Origin: Bdellovibrionales bacterium
Lineage (GTDB): Bacteria; Myxococcota; XYA12-FULL-58-9; SYDY01
Length of the DNA stretch: 64,000 bases
Direction: 5' to 3'
Assembly (NCBI GenBank): GCA_005801425.1
Contig: SYDY01000027.1
Location: 1-64,000, forward strand
Shown here in pieces: positions 34,327 through 42,454 of the stretch (the first letter of the stretch is position 1; each line of letters starts with the position of its first letter). The position numbers were made by a program, and so were the translations under genes. The notes beneath the pieces are model-generated. The model was not told where the DNA came from, did not search any database, and saw only the letters and a list, made by a program, of their open reading frames with translations.

Positions 34327-34355
34327 ATCTTATAGTGTAGTGCAATGTATGTAAA
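34327..34355 (-). promoter_or_regulatory. Candidate sigma-70 promoter of the monooxygenase operon
   Basis: On the minus strand TTTACA (34355-34350) and TAAGAT (34332-34327) are 17 bases apart, about 50 bases before the tmoA start. An overlapping TATAAG offers a second -10 with shorter spacing. The same 200 bp gap must also serve the divergent pgk-tpiA genes. Confidence 0.4.
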
Positions 34356-34472
34356 GGTTTTGTAGAGGCGATCAGGACCGCCCGGTTTGAACAATATTCT
34401 GCACCCTCGAGCTGTATATACTTGCTCCTGTCCTCGCCACGCTGCATGAATGCAAAATCTTTCGGAGTTTTG

Positions 34473-35663
34473 ATGAGCCAAATACCTTCAATGAACGATC
34501 TCGATCTGGATGGCCGCGCAGTTTTTTTGCGGCTCGATCTCAATGTCCCCATGAAAGATGGTGTGATCACAAGTGACGCGCGTATTCGTGCATCGCTTCC
34601 TACCATTGAAAAGGCCTTGCTGGCAGGCGCACGTGTGGCCATTGCATCGCACTTTGGACGTCCCAAGGGCGGACCAGATCCCAAGTATTCGCTTGAGCCG
34701 GTCGCGGTGCACTTGGCATCGCTTCTCAATGTGGACGTGTTATTTGTGGACGATTGCGTGGGTGATGGCGTGAAGGGCGTGATGCAATCGCTTCATACCG
34801 GACAAATCGCATTGCTTGAAAATTTGCGCTTCCATCCCGAAGAAGAGGCCGGAGATATCAATTTTGCCAAACGTTTGGCTGCGCCGTTTTCTGTTTACAT
34901 CAACGATGCTTTTGGTGCGTCCCACCGCAAACATGCGTCCATCGTCGGTGTTCCAATGCAGATGCAGGTTGTTGCGGCAGGGCTTCTGATGGAACGCGAA
35001 GCGCAGGCTTTGGGCAGGCTTCTTGAAGCCCAAAAAGACCGTTTTGTGGCCATTGTGGGGGGCGCCAAAGTGAGCGACAAACTTGGCGTGATGCGATCGC
35101 TTCTAAATCGTGTGGATACGCTCTGTATAGGTGGCGCCATGGCCTACACGTTTTTAAAAGCATCGGGTGTGGATGTTGGCATTTCACGTATCGAATCGGA
35201 TCAATTAAGAGTGGCCTCGGATATTTTGCTGGGTGCCCGTGCACGCGGCGTACGCATCATGCTTCCGACCGATCACATTGTGGCCCATACATTTGAAGAA
35301 AGCGCCCGCCCACTTACCGTGGAAAACATCAATGTGAATGAAATGGGACTTGATATTGGACCTCGGACCGCTGCGGCTTATGCCGAGGTGATCAAAGAAG
35401 CCAAAACTATTTTCTGGAATGGGCCCATGGGTGTGTTTGAATGGCCGTCATTTGCCAAAGGCACACAGGCTATTGCCCAAGCGGTTGCAGGATCGCGTGG
35501 CTACAGCGTGGTGGGTGGCGGTGATTCGGTGGCGGCGGTTGAAGCGAGCGGTGTTGCCAACAAGATCGATCATATTTCTACAGGCGGTGGTGCAAGTCTC
35601 GAATTTTTAGAATTGGGTGGCTTGCCTGGCATTGATGCTTTAACCAACAAGGTTAGGAAATAA
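34473..35663 (+). CDS. pgk: Phosphoglycerate kinase
   Basis: A 396-residue glycolytic enzyme. Seen: FLRLDLNVPMKDGVITSDARI at the N-terminus (substrate site), SHFGRPKG, LLENLRFHPEEE, FVAIVGGAKVSDKLGV, IGGAMAYTF and the nucleotide-site GGGDSVAAVEASG...ISTGGGASLEFLE near the end. The start at 34473 has CGGAG upstream; the open frame extends further but not with family sequence. The stop shares one base with the tpiA ATG (TAATG), giving a coupled pair. The promoter gap is shared with the divergent monooxygenase operon. Confidence 0.97.
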   Translation: MSQIPSMNDLDLDGRAVFLRLDLNVPMKDGVITSDARIRASLPTIEKALLAGARVAIASHFGRPKGGPDPKYSLEPVAVHLASLLNVDVLFVDDCVGDGVKGVMQSLHTGQIALLENLRFHPEEEAGDINFAKRLAAPFSVYINDAFGASHRKHASIVGVPMQMQVVAAGLLMEREAQALGRLLEAQKDRFVAIVGGAKVSDKLGVMRSLLNRVDTLCIGGAMAYTFLKASGVDVGISRIESDQLRVASDILLGARARGVRIMLPTDHIVAHTFEESARPLTVENINVNEMGLDIGPRTAAAYAEVIKEAKTIFWNGPMGVFEWPSFAKGTQAIAQAVAGSRGYSVVGGGDSVAAVEASGVANKIDHISTGGGASLEFLELGGLPGIDALTNKVRK

Positions 35664-36439
35664 TGCGCCGGATGATGATCGCAGGCAATTGGAAGCTTAA
35701 CAAAACCATCGGTGAGGCGACGGCATTCGCCGATGTGTTGGCGAAGCGTCTTGTGTCTCATGATCTTCGCGATGTGGTGATCGCGCCACCCTATACGGCA
35801 CTTGCGGCTGTGTCGCAGTCATTATCGGGAACGCATATTGCAGTTTCAGCGCAAGATGTATTTTACGAAACCGAAGGTGCATTCACGGGTGCCATCTCCG
35901 CAGCGATGATCAAAGATGCAGGATGTACGTACACGTTGGTGGGACATTCGGAGCGTCGGCTTTATTTTGCTGAAACGGTTGAAACGACGGTCAAACGTTT
36001 GGTGGCCGCCAAAGCTGTGGGACTCATCCCTATTTTTTGCGTCGGCGAAACATTGCAAGAGCGTGAATCGGGACGCATGCATGATGTGTTACGATCACAA
36101 TTGTCGGCGCTTGCGACACTTGACTTTTCTGCAAATGCCGTTGTTGTGGCCTACGAGCCTGTTTGGGCCATAGGAACTGGGGTCGTTGCGAGTGAATCAC
36201 AAGCCCAAGAAGCCCATGCTTTTGTGCGTGGGATCCTTGCACCCATGGGATTATCAGAGACACGTATTTTGTATGGCGGGAGTGTCAAACCTTCCAATGC
36301 CGCAGGACTTCTCGCACAGTCTGACATCGATGGGCTTCTTGTGGGCGGCGCAAGCCTCAACATCACCGATTTTTTAAAGATCATTGCAGCTGGGCAACCC
36401 GGCTCCTACGAAGATTGGTTTGATCTCCAATTTCCTTGA
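35663..36439 (+). CDS. tpiA: Triosephosphate isomerase
   Basis: A 258-residue TIM barrel. All catalytic landmarks are present: IAGNWKLNK (Asn, Lys), YTLVGHSERR (His), VVVAYEPVWAIGTG (Glu with the flexible loop start), LYGGSVKPSNA and GLLVGGASL at the phosphate site. It overlaps pgk by one base and is convergent with secG, 198 bp away, a gap occupied by a palindromic repeat. Confidence 0.97.
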   Translation: MRRMMIAGNWKLNKTIGEATAFADVLAKRLVSHDLRDVVIAPPYTALAAVSQSLSGTHIAVSAQDVFYETEGAFTGAISAAMIKDAGCTYTLVGHSERRLYFAETVETTVKRLVAAKAVGLIPIFCVGETLQERESGRMHDVLRSQLSALATLDFSANAVVVAYEPVWAIGTGVVASESQAQEAHAFVRGILAPMGLSETRILYGGSVKPSNAAGLLAQSDIDGLLVGGASLNITDFLKIIAAGQPGSYEDWFDLQFP

Positions 36440-36513
36440 TCGTAAACGTGGTCACAGAGGTTGTGAGCTTGATCTGAATCGTTTGCACCAAACACTTTCA
36501 TGGTGCTCTTTTG

Positions 36514-36580
36514 TGTAGGGGCAGACCTCCGTGTCTGCCCTGATCACGAACAAGAGCGGACACGGGGGTCTGCCCCTACA
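36514..36580. repeat. GTAGGGG-family palindromic element (variant arms)
   Basis: Starts TGTAGGGGCAGACC and ends GGTCTGCCCCTACA, forming a 67 bp inverted repeat with CCGTGTC/GGACACGG inside. The ends match the GTAGGGG family, but the arm sequence is a different type from the GGTTCGCGAACC copies. It lies between the convergent tpiA and secG genes, where it may end transcription from both sides. Confidence 0.8.
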
Positions 36581-36637
36581 TGAAAGGCCCAATTGAAACG
36601 CAGTCCATCAAACAATTCAGATCAACCGGGAGTGGTA

Positions 36638-37114
36638 TTACTCGGCTTTTTTGGCGCCGTCGGCAGGCATAGGGGCAGGCGCTGCATTCGTTGGAGCCTG
36701 TTCGGTTTCTGGTGTCTTCTTGGGTTCATCCGATTCGTCGTTGGCTTCATCAGATTCATCATTGCCTTCATCGGCGTCGCCCGATTCGTCGGCGGCTTTA
36801 TCAGCGCCTTCTTCACCCGCCTTGGGTGTGACTTCTTCCACCGTGGCTTTGGGGGTGTTGTCCTTTTCTTGAAGGACGACCGATTTATTGGCGGTGCTCA
36901 TGCCTGACAGTACGAGTGAGGTGCAAAAGAAAATTGCAGCAAGAACGCTGGTCACTTTGACAAGAAAGGGCGCTGCGCCTTGCCCACCAAACACCTGGGC
37001 GCTGGCACCGCTTAAGCCTGCACCAAGTCCGCCGCCGCGTCCTGCCTGGAGCAAAACTACCAGAATGAGAAAAAGACATGTAAGAATATGAACGATGGTG
37101 ATCAAGGTCTGCAT
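36638..37114 (-). CDS. secG: Protein translocase subunit SecG with acidic tail
   Basis: A 158-residue protein. The first 75 residues are a normal two-helix SecG (LLQAGRGGGLGAGLSG, FGGQGAAPFLVKVTSVLAAIFFCTSLVLS). The C-terminal half is an unusually long low-complexity tail rich in Glu, Asp, Ala and Pro (ADESGDADEGNDESDEANDE). Extended tails of this type are familiar from deltaproteobacterial SecG. A tRNA-Leu gene lies 22 bp upstream in the same direction, so the two may be transcribed together. No good ribosome site is visible. Confidence 0.93.
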   Translation of the reverse strand: MQTLITIVHILTCLFLILVVLLQAGRGGGLGAGLSGASAQVFGGQGAAPFLVKVTSVLAAIFFCTSLVLSGMSTANKSVVLQEKDNTPKATVEEVTPKAGEEGADKAADESGDADEGNDESDEANDESDEPKKTPETEQAPTNAAPAPMPADGAKKAE

Positions 37115-37136
37115 GAAAGGGAGCCCCCGCGAGAAT

Positions 37137-37222
37137 TGGTGCGGCAGGGGAGACTCGAACTCCCACGATATTTCTACCGCCAGCCCCTCAAGCTGGTGCG
37201 TCTACCATTCCGCCACTGCCGC
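37137..37222 (-). tRNA. tRNA-Leu (anticodon GAG)
   Basis: An 86-base tRNA including an encoded CCA end. The acceptor stem GCGGCAG pairs with CTGCCGC, followed by A and CCA. The anticodon stem CCAGC/GCTGG encloses TTGAGGG, so the anticodon is GAG (Leu, CUC/CUU codons). A variable arm and the T-stem GGGAG-TTCGAGT-CTCCC follow. The long variable arm fits the type II leucine class. It sits directly upstream of secG. Confidence 0.95.
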
Positions 37223-37336
37223 GGCTGTGCTTACTGCTGATACCAGAGCACACCGCCGAGTACCAACCTGCTTACAGGTTGTCAACGGGGACAAAAGAGT
37301 CGTATGCAAGGATTTATTTGATGCACGGAGGAACCC

Positions 37337-37624
37337 ATGGCCACGATGATTACGGAAGAATGCATTAATTGCGGCGCTTGTGAGCCGGAATGCCCCAACG
37401 AGGCCATCAGCGAAGGTGAGGACATTTTTATTATCGATCCCGATCGTTGCACCGAATGTGTCGGTCATTTCGATACCGAGCAATGCGCTGCGGTATGTCC
37501 GGTCAATTGCTGTGTCACCGATCCCAACAACGAAGAAGCCGAGGCCCCTTTGCTCGCCCGCGCCAAGGTGGTTCATCCCTTGAAGATTTTTCCCGCCGAT
37601 TATCCCTCGCGGTTTCGTCAGTAA
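37337..37624 (+). CDS. 2[4Fe-4S] ferredoxin, YfhL-like
   Basis: A 95-residue ferredoxin. The first cluster motif CINCGACEPECPNEAI and the second CTECVGHFDTEQCAAVCPVNC are complete; the longer insert between the second and third Cys of the second motif is typical of the YfhL/Allochromatium type. A GGAGG site precedes the ATG. The stop overlaps the end of the convergent downstream gene by seven bases. The partner is unknown; it lies too far from the monooxygenase to be assigned to it. Confidence 0.94.
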   Translation: MATMITEECINCGACEPECPNEAISEGEDIFIIDPDRCTECVGHFDTEQCAAVCPVNCCVTDPNNEEAEAPLLARAKVVHPLKIFPADYPSRFRQ

Positions 37625-38397
37625 GGGTCTGCGAAAGTCTTAAACGCACGTGCCAGTGATACTTTTCGATCATCTTTGAGAAAACTGTTGATGGTTTTTC
37701 CGTCAATGGCTGTCGCCTGATCGGGATTGCGTAAGTTGAACGTGGCGCGTGCGATCCCTGCCGCAAAAAAGCCAATGCATGTGACGGTTCCGTCGGCATC
37801 CACTTTTTCGACGATGGCGACCTGGGCAGGAATATCGGATGCTTTGCCAGTATTAAGAAAAACAAGGTCGCCGATTTTGGGATGTTCGCGGTGCAATTGT
37901 CGATTGCGATCTACCGATCGGTACAACACTTCCATGCCTTTGATGTGATCACGTCGATAAACTGCAGGATGGATGATCTCCATATGGGCGCTCCAAAATG
38001 CTGCGCGCACCAAGCCGATGGGATCGGATTCAAATTTATAGCCGCGCACAAGCAGCGGTTGGCCCGATAAGAACTTTTTGGCTGCAGCAACCACGTGACT
38101 GCGTTTGCCCTGATTGGTGTCTTCTGACTTGTGATGTAGGGTATCCGATGTGGAGAAGCTGATCACTTGAAGCAAGGCAGGCGCCCTTGGGCCTGTTGTG
38201 CAGGAAACACAGAAAAATATTATAATGGAATTAAAAAGAGCGGTTCGCTTTTTACGATCTGTTTTTCTCTTGTAGGGGCGCTTCGCGAAGCGCCCGTGCG
38301 GTTTTTGATTCAAAGTTTTATCGGGCGGCTCACGAGCCGCCCCTACTGGCAAGGCAATTTTGAATGGGGACCTCAATATAACCGCCTCGATGCGCAT
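37618..38397 (-). CDS. Lipoprotein with degenerate NlpC/P60-like domain
   Basis: A 259-residue frame. A lipobox-like FFCVSC occurs near residue 67, and the part after it holds a segment FESDPIGLVRAAFWSAH at the place where NlpC/P60 peptidases have DCSGLVR, followed by GDLVFLN and AQVAIVEKV where they have HVGIY. Both the catalytic Cys and His look replaced, so the domain is probably inactive; this reading is tentative. The N-terminal region (VGAAREPPDKTLN...GRFAKRPYKRK) is encoded by a palindromic element inserted at 38271-38346. The native start is not evident, so the present start at 38397 may be newly recruited or the gene may be damaged. Confidence 0.5.
   Translation of the reverse strand: MRIEAVILRSPFKIALPVGAAREPPDKTLNQKPHGRFAKRPYKRKTDRKKRTALFNSIIIFFCVSCTTGPRAPALLQVISFSTSDTLHHKSEDTNQGKRSHVVAAAKKFLSGQPLLVRGYKFESDPIGLVRAAFWSAHMEIIHPAVYRRDHIKGMEVLYRSVDRNRQLHREHPKIGDLVFLNTGKASDIPAQVAIVEKVDADGTVTCIGFFAAGIARATFNLRNPDQATAIDGKTINSFLKDDRKVSLARAFKTFADPY
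38271..38346. repeat. GTAGGGG-family palindromic element inside a lipoprotein gene
   Basis: A 76 bp two-hairpin element nearly identical to the one at 17352-17428, including the spacer and both hairpins (TTCGCGAA and CTCACGAG loops). It is read through in frame in the N-terminal coding region of the convergently placed lipoprotein gene, supplying about 25 residues before the signal sequence. Confidence 0.85.
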
Positions 38398-38439
38398 ACC
38401 CTATCCTGATCAAATCGATGGCATGCGGCAAGAAAAATA

Positions 38440-41181
38440 TTATTGTCTGCCTGTTTTCATACGAATGATGCCCGCCGCGGGATCAACGACCGGGAGTGCA
38501 AACTTGCGCAGGTGTGTTTGAGGTATTTCTGGAAACACAGAGGCCACAAGCTGTTTGATGTGTGCGGCACTTGTGGCCAATGCACGAGGCATGCATGAAA
38601 GCTTCCTAAAATCACTGCCTAAAGCCTGTTCAGGGCTTATTTGATGCACCGCAGCAGTCACAGTGCCTGCTGCCAGCGCACGCATCCATAAGGCTGCGCC
38701 AACAGTTCTTGCCATGTTCTCGGGGTCTTTCAAGGCTTCGATGTCCGCTTTTAGCTTGATGAGACCACGACCCTCTACAGGAAGTGCATTGACCGCATCG
38801 AGTACAGAATTGACGATCATAGAGATATCACCATCACCCAAAACCAGTGCATCCAAGGCTTCTGGTGTTAGCAATTGAGGTGATGTTGTTTTGATAGGGA
38901 TGTTTTCCCCTATGCGTTCTTCATTGAGAACATCGGATGTTGTAAAATATTGGTGCACGTTGGTTAAAGCAACTTGAATGACGGCGATTCTTTCGATCAA
39001 GTTCCTGGCTGATACAAGTTGGGCTTGATGAACGCCATCCGGCAAAGGCGCCGTCGTGTTGTAAATAGCGCGTTGTAGGGATTTTACCGGACTTTGGGAG
39101 ACGAGCAAATCGTCGAACATGGACGCATGGGTGTCGACCAATAAAGTGACGCATCCTTTTAATTGATCAGCCATCTGTAAAAATTTCTTGGTGATGGCGT
39201 ACGCTGCTTTTCCATCGGCATTTGACGCTTCAAGGAATGCAGTCGGATCGTCGGTGCGAAGCGCTGCAAGCAAGCGTTCGCGATAATTATGTTTGATGGC
39301 CCATGGGATTTCGCGAATGTATTTTTCCATGGCAGGTGCCATGGATGGGGGAAAGCATGGATTGCGGATGATGGCGTGCGCAAGTACTTGAAGTGTATCC
39401 TCACCAGGAAAAAATCCATAAGGAAGAACTGCTTCGCATGCATAACGAAGTGCTTTTTGTTGTTCTGAAGTCAATGGATTTTTAAGTGACTTCATGATCA
39501 ATGCGGCTTGATTGATCACGTTTTCCAGAAGGGTCTCTCGTTCGAGATCCCAAAAAGCCCGTTGGGCGTTAATGATCACATGCGCGTCGTAGACGAGTAC
39601 TTCAGGAAGTGCATCAATCTCACAATTTTTTCGTTCTACGATCCAGTCAACGATGCCCGCTTCGATAAGTTTTTTAGAACCATGGGCTTCGTGAAGCTCC
39701 GAAGCGCTTGTGCCATAGAGATTCGGATTGGATGTGATGGGTTTGAGCCATTCAAATGTACGTCTAGGATCGAGGCGCTTTATGGCCTTGCGCTCACGCT
39801 TAATCGTTATTTGTTGGACATCAAGCCGCTTTGTTTGTGATGTTACTGCTTCTCCTGCGAAGATAAGCGCTTCGTTCTGATGGCGCGTACGAATGCGATC
39901 GACTTCCACACGAATGCTCATGTTTTTGAGATGAACAGCAAGAAGACGCATTCTTTTGTCAAGGATACGCATGCCCACACAAATAGCGGCTTGAGGTGAT
40001 AACTGTTTCCACTCTTCTCGATGGGTTCGTTTTTTCCATTCAAAATGCACCACATCTTCGGAGGATGCCACGCGATTGAGGAGTGTCATGGCAGCTTCAA
40101 GCATGGCAATCACGCGCTCAGGTTGAACGATATCATCTTCGTCATGAAGCGATGCAATGATCAGTGTTTGTTCTACTTCAGCTTTCCATTTTTTTGCGCC
40201 CTCGACATCTCGGCTACTTTCGATGGGGCACAGGCGGAGCAATTGTTCTTTGCAACTGGTTAACATGTCCAGTGTTCGCGTGAAATCCAATGACCCCCGA
40301 TTCAGCATATCGGTTGCGAAATGTTGCCAATACGTATCCGCCGCCTGTTGTCCTTCGGGGGTTAGCCATGCGGGTGTGACTTCAAAATTAGGGTGGGCTG
40401 ACACTTGATGTTCAACCCAATGGGCATTGTGTTCGGCCCAGGGTGGAAGTTGTTCGTACAGGGCATTTTCGAGCAAAACGATGGATTGTGGCCCTTCAGG
40501 AGAAGCGAGAAGCTGGCGTCGTATTTTTTCTTGAAGTTGAATCAAATTTTCGCGGCGTGGCGTTGCATCTTCAGAAAGGTCGTGCGTCAGACCTGACAGC
40601 ATGCGTGTGACATCGATATATGTTTTGATCAATGCAGGGATGTGAGGTTCTTTATTTTCTTGAATGATTTTGGCTTGCAGCGGTTCTTGTTTGAAACACG
40701 TGAGATATGTATCCCAGCGCGCTTGCCAAGCTTGAGCAAGTATGTCGATTTCTGCTTGGGGAAGATTGTGGGCAAGTGCGTCTTGAAAATTTTCAAACGC
40801 CTCGAGCATGACACATGCAGAATGTACGGAAGGGTTCTTCAATAATTCTGAAGGTCTTTCGGAAGCATGGGATGGAAAGAAACGGCCCGTTCCCACGAGG
40901 TAGGCCATATGCAATTCTTGGACTGAAGGATTAAAATTAGGAACGACCTGTTGTGCTTTGTGAATGTAGCGTCGACTATGCGCTTGCGTGAGTGGATCTT
41001 GCAATTCAAGCGTAAGATCCGAAAATCGTGTTGCGCTTGCTTTGGCCAGGGAAGGTGCTTGATAGGTAATGTCAGGGGTTAATGTACTTACCGATTGGCT
41101 TCGTTTAGGTTTTTTATGGGGATGTTCGTCGTTGGGGTTGAAGGAATCGTCTTTTGTTTTAAAGTTTCCAACAATCTTCAT
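38440..41181 (-). CDS. Large helical protein, tentatively TCP11-like
   Basis: A 913-residue soluble protein (frame open to 41256; the ATG at 41181 or 41187 with AAGG upstream looks better than TTG at 41256). It is almost entirely helical, without signal peptide or membrane segment, and begins with a basic, polar stretch (DDSFNPNDEHPHKKPKRSQS). A central part (LNRGSLDFTRTLDMLTSCKEQLLRLCPIESSRDVEGAKKW) resembles the eukaryotic T-complex 11 family pattern, where a 'fD...L..L..LCaPxRD' segment recurs. That match is by eye and weak. The protein may be structural or an effector; nothing beside it settles this. Confidence 0.55.
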   Translation of the reverse strand: MKIVGNFKTKDDSFNPNDEHPHKKPKRSQSVSTLTPDITYQAPSLAKASATRFSDLTLELQDPLTQAHSRRYIHKAQQVVPNFNPSVQELHMAYLVGTGRFFPSHASERPSELLKNPSVHSACVMLEAFENFQDALAHNLPQAEIDILAQAWQARWDTYLTCFKQEPLQAKIIQENKEPHIPALIKTYIDVTRMLSGLTHDLSEDATPRRENLIQLQEKIRRQLLASPEGPQSIVLLENALYEQLPPWAEHNAHWVEHQVSAHPNFEVTPAWLTPEGQQAADTYWQHFATDMLNRGSLDFTRTLDMLTSCKEQLLRLCPIESSRDVEGAKKWKAEVEQTLIIASLHDEDDIVQPERVIAMLEAAMTLLNRVASSEDVVHFEWKKRTHREEWKQLSPQAAICVGMRILDKRMRLLAVHLKNMSIRVEVDRIRTRHQNEALIFAGEAVTSQTKRLDVQQITIKRERKAIKRLDPRRTFEWLKPITSNPNLYGTSASELHEAHGSKKLIEAGIVDWIVERKNCEIDALPEVLVYDAHVIINAQRAFWDLERETLLENVINQAALIMKSLKNPLTSEQQKALRYACEAVLPYGFFPGEDTLQVLAHAIIRNPCFPPSMAPAMEKYIREIPWAIKHNYRERLLAALRTDDPTAFLEASNADGKAAYAITKKFLQMADQLKGCVTLLVDTHASMFDDLLVSQSPVKSLQRAIYNTTAPLPDGVHQAQLVSARNLIERIAVIQVALTNVHQYFTTSDVLNEERIGENIPIKTTSPQLLTPEALDALVLGDGDISMIVNSVLDAVNALPVEGRGLIKLKADIEALKDPENMARTVGAALWMRALAAGTVTAAVHQISPEQALGSDFRKLSCMPRALATSAAHIKQLVASVFPEIPQTHLRKFALPVVDPAAGIIRMKTGRQ

Positions 41182-41276
41182 CCGCATTGCCCTTCTTCGA
41201 TCCGCATGACGCATCAATTTGAAGTCTTGCACGTGGGCTATCTTTATCTTCGACAAAATAGTGGAAATAGTTGCGT

Positions 41277-41894
41277 TTAATACGGGTGACCTGTGTCGAC
41301 GGAATGAAAATGGGTGTGCTCTTGCGCCGTGGGGTCGTCAGGGCTTGGATGATGGACTGCCACGGGCGTATTTAAGACGCGCAAACGTGGATGTGATCGC
41401 ATTTGTGTGACAGGACGTGCAGCCACTTGGTAACTGCAATAAGGCAAAATCTTGGGTGGTTCAAACCACGGCTGAAGAGGGAAATTGCGGCATAAAAATG
41501 GACGCCACGTATGAATGCCGCAGCGGTTGTCCGATTTTAAATAGTTGCATGAAAAGATCACTTCGCCCTGGTTGCCTCGGCCTACCACCTTAAAATTATG
41601 AATCGCGCGGTGATAGGCAAGAAAAAGCTCCATGGTGCGGGATTTTTGGATCCATTTTGGGGCATGAAAAACGATCTCTTTGCAGCATCGCCCGCATTTG
41701 ATGCATTCGCCGACCACAGGATAGCGGGGTGGTAAAATGCGCTGCACGAGTTTGAGCGCACTGACTTCCATGACAGCAAAAGCACGTAAAAAACTATGCA
41801 AAATGAATCGACTGATGTTTCCGTGGGTGACAGCTTCCACCAATAAGATCAGGATCATCAAACATAGAAGTGTTATTTTGATATGTGTGTTCAT
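41277..41894 (-). CDS. YkgJ-family Cys-cluster protein with membrane anchor
   Basis: A 205-residue protein with an N-terminal hydrophobic helix (ITLLCLMILILLVEAV) and the YkgJ motif CIKCGRCCKEIVF, followed by CNYL, CGIHTWRPFLCRNFPL and a further Cys near CSYQ. These eight or so Cys are thought to hold a zinc or iron-sulfur site. The C-terminus is His-rich (EHTHFHSVDTGH). Its ATG overlaps the stop of the upstream smr gene (ATGA), so it is the last gene of that operon. Function of the family is uncertain. Confidence 0.85.
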   Translation of the reverse strand: MNTHIKITLLCLMILILLVEAVTHGNISRFILHSFLRAFAVMEVSALKLVQRILPPRYPVVGECIKCGRCCKEIVFHAPKWIQKSRTMELFLAYHRAIHNFKVVGRGNQGEVIFSCNYLKSDNRCGIHTWRPFLCRNFPLQPWFEPPKILPYCSYQVAARPVTQMRSHPRLRVLNTPVAVHHPSPDDPTAQEHTHFHSVDTGHPY

Positions 41895-42442
41895 GGCAGC
41901 CTGTCAGATTTTCGCAACAACACGTAAAATGCACCAGGTCCCCCATCATGACGATTTGCTGTCGTAAAAGCGAGAACCATGTCGCTTAAAGGCGGCTTAC
42001 TGAGCCATTGGGGAACCGCGTCACGAATGACTGAAATGCCGCCTGGTGAGCTTTTGCCTCGCCCAGTGATTACCAAAATGCATCGTTCACCTTGTCTGCG
42101 CATGCGAACAATAAACGCGTGAAATACAAGTTTGGCTTGTTCAAGAAGCAATCCGTGTAAATCCATTTGCTGATGATAACGGATATCGCCCCGTGCAAGT
42201 GACAACACCAATTGCCGATTTACACCCGGTGCAGCGCCATGCAGAAAGGGTGTTGCATTGTCTTCGTCAAAGCCGGTTTGAATATCAAAAACGGGCGTGA
42301 GTGTTGTTTCTTGTATGGGGGCGCGGCGTGCAATCCGTATTGGGGTGGAGGGGGGTGATTTTTGTACCCGCCTATCCCGATTGCGCAAAGGCACGACATC
42401 GGCAAGCGCGCGCAAAAAATCGTCGTCGTCATCTTGGCCCAT
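41891..42442 (-). CDS. Smr-domain protein (putative DNA endonuclease)
   Basis: A 183-residue protein with a disordered, basic N-terminal part and a C-terminal Smr domain: MDLHGLLLEQAKLVFHAFI (the DLHG motif), then VITGRGKSSPGGISVIRDAVPQWL (the HGxG-like loop, here TGRGKS) and HDGGPGAFYVLLRK at the end. Smr domains nick branched DNA or cleave RNA. It lies 13 bp downstream of polA in the same operon, consistent with a DNA-related role. Confidence 0.9.
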   Translation of the reverse strand: MGQDDDDDFLRALADVVPLRNRDRRVQKSPPSTPIRIARRAPIQETTLTPVFDIQTGFDEDNATPFLHGAAPGVNRQLVLSLARGDIRYHQQMDLHGLLLEQAKLVFHAFIVRMRRQGERCILVITGRGKSSPGGISVIRDAVPQWLSKPPLSDMVLAFTTANRHDGGPGAFYVLLRKSDRLP

Positions 42443-42454
42443 GATGCAATCCTT

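Noticed and set aside
36514-36580. Rho-independent terminator between tpiA and secG
   Set aside because: The inverted repeat is strong but is a member of the dispersed palindrome family and lacks a T-run, so it is listed as a repeat even if it may stop transcription.
37337-37624. Ferredoxin as the electron donor of the monooxygenase
   Set aside because: It is a 2[4Fe-4S] YfhL-type ferredoxin 3 kb away on the other strand, and the cluster has its own Rieske protein; there is no evidence for a link.
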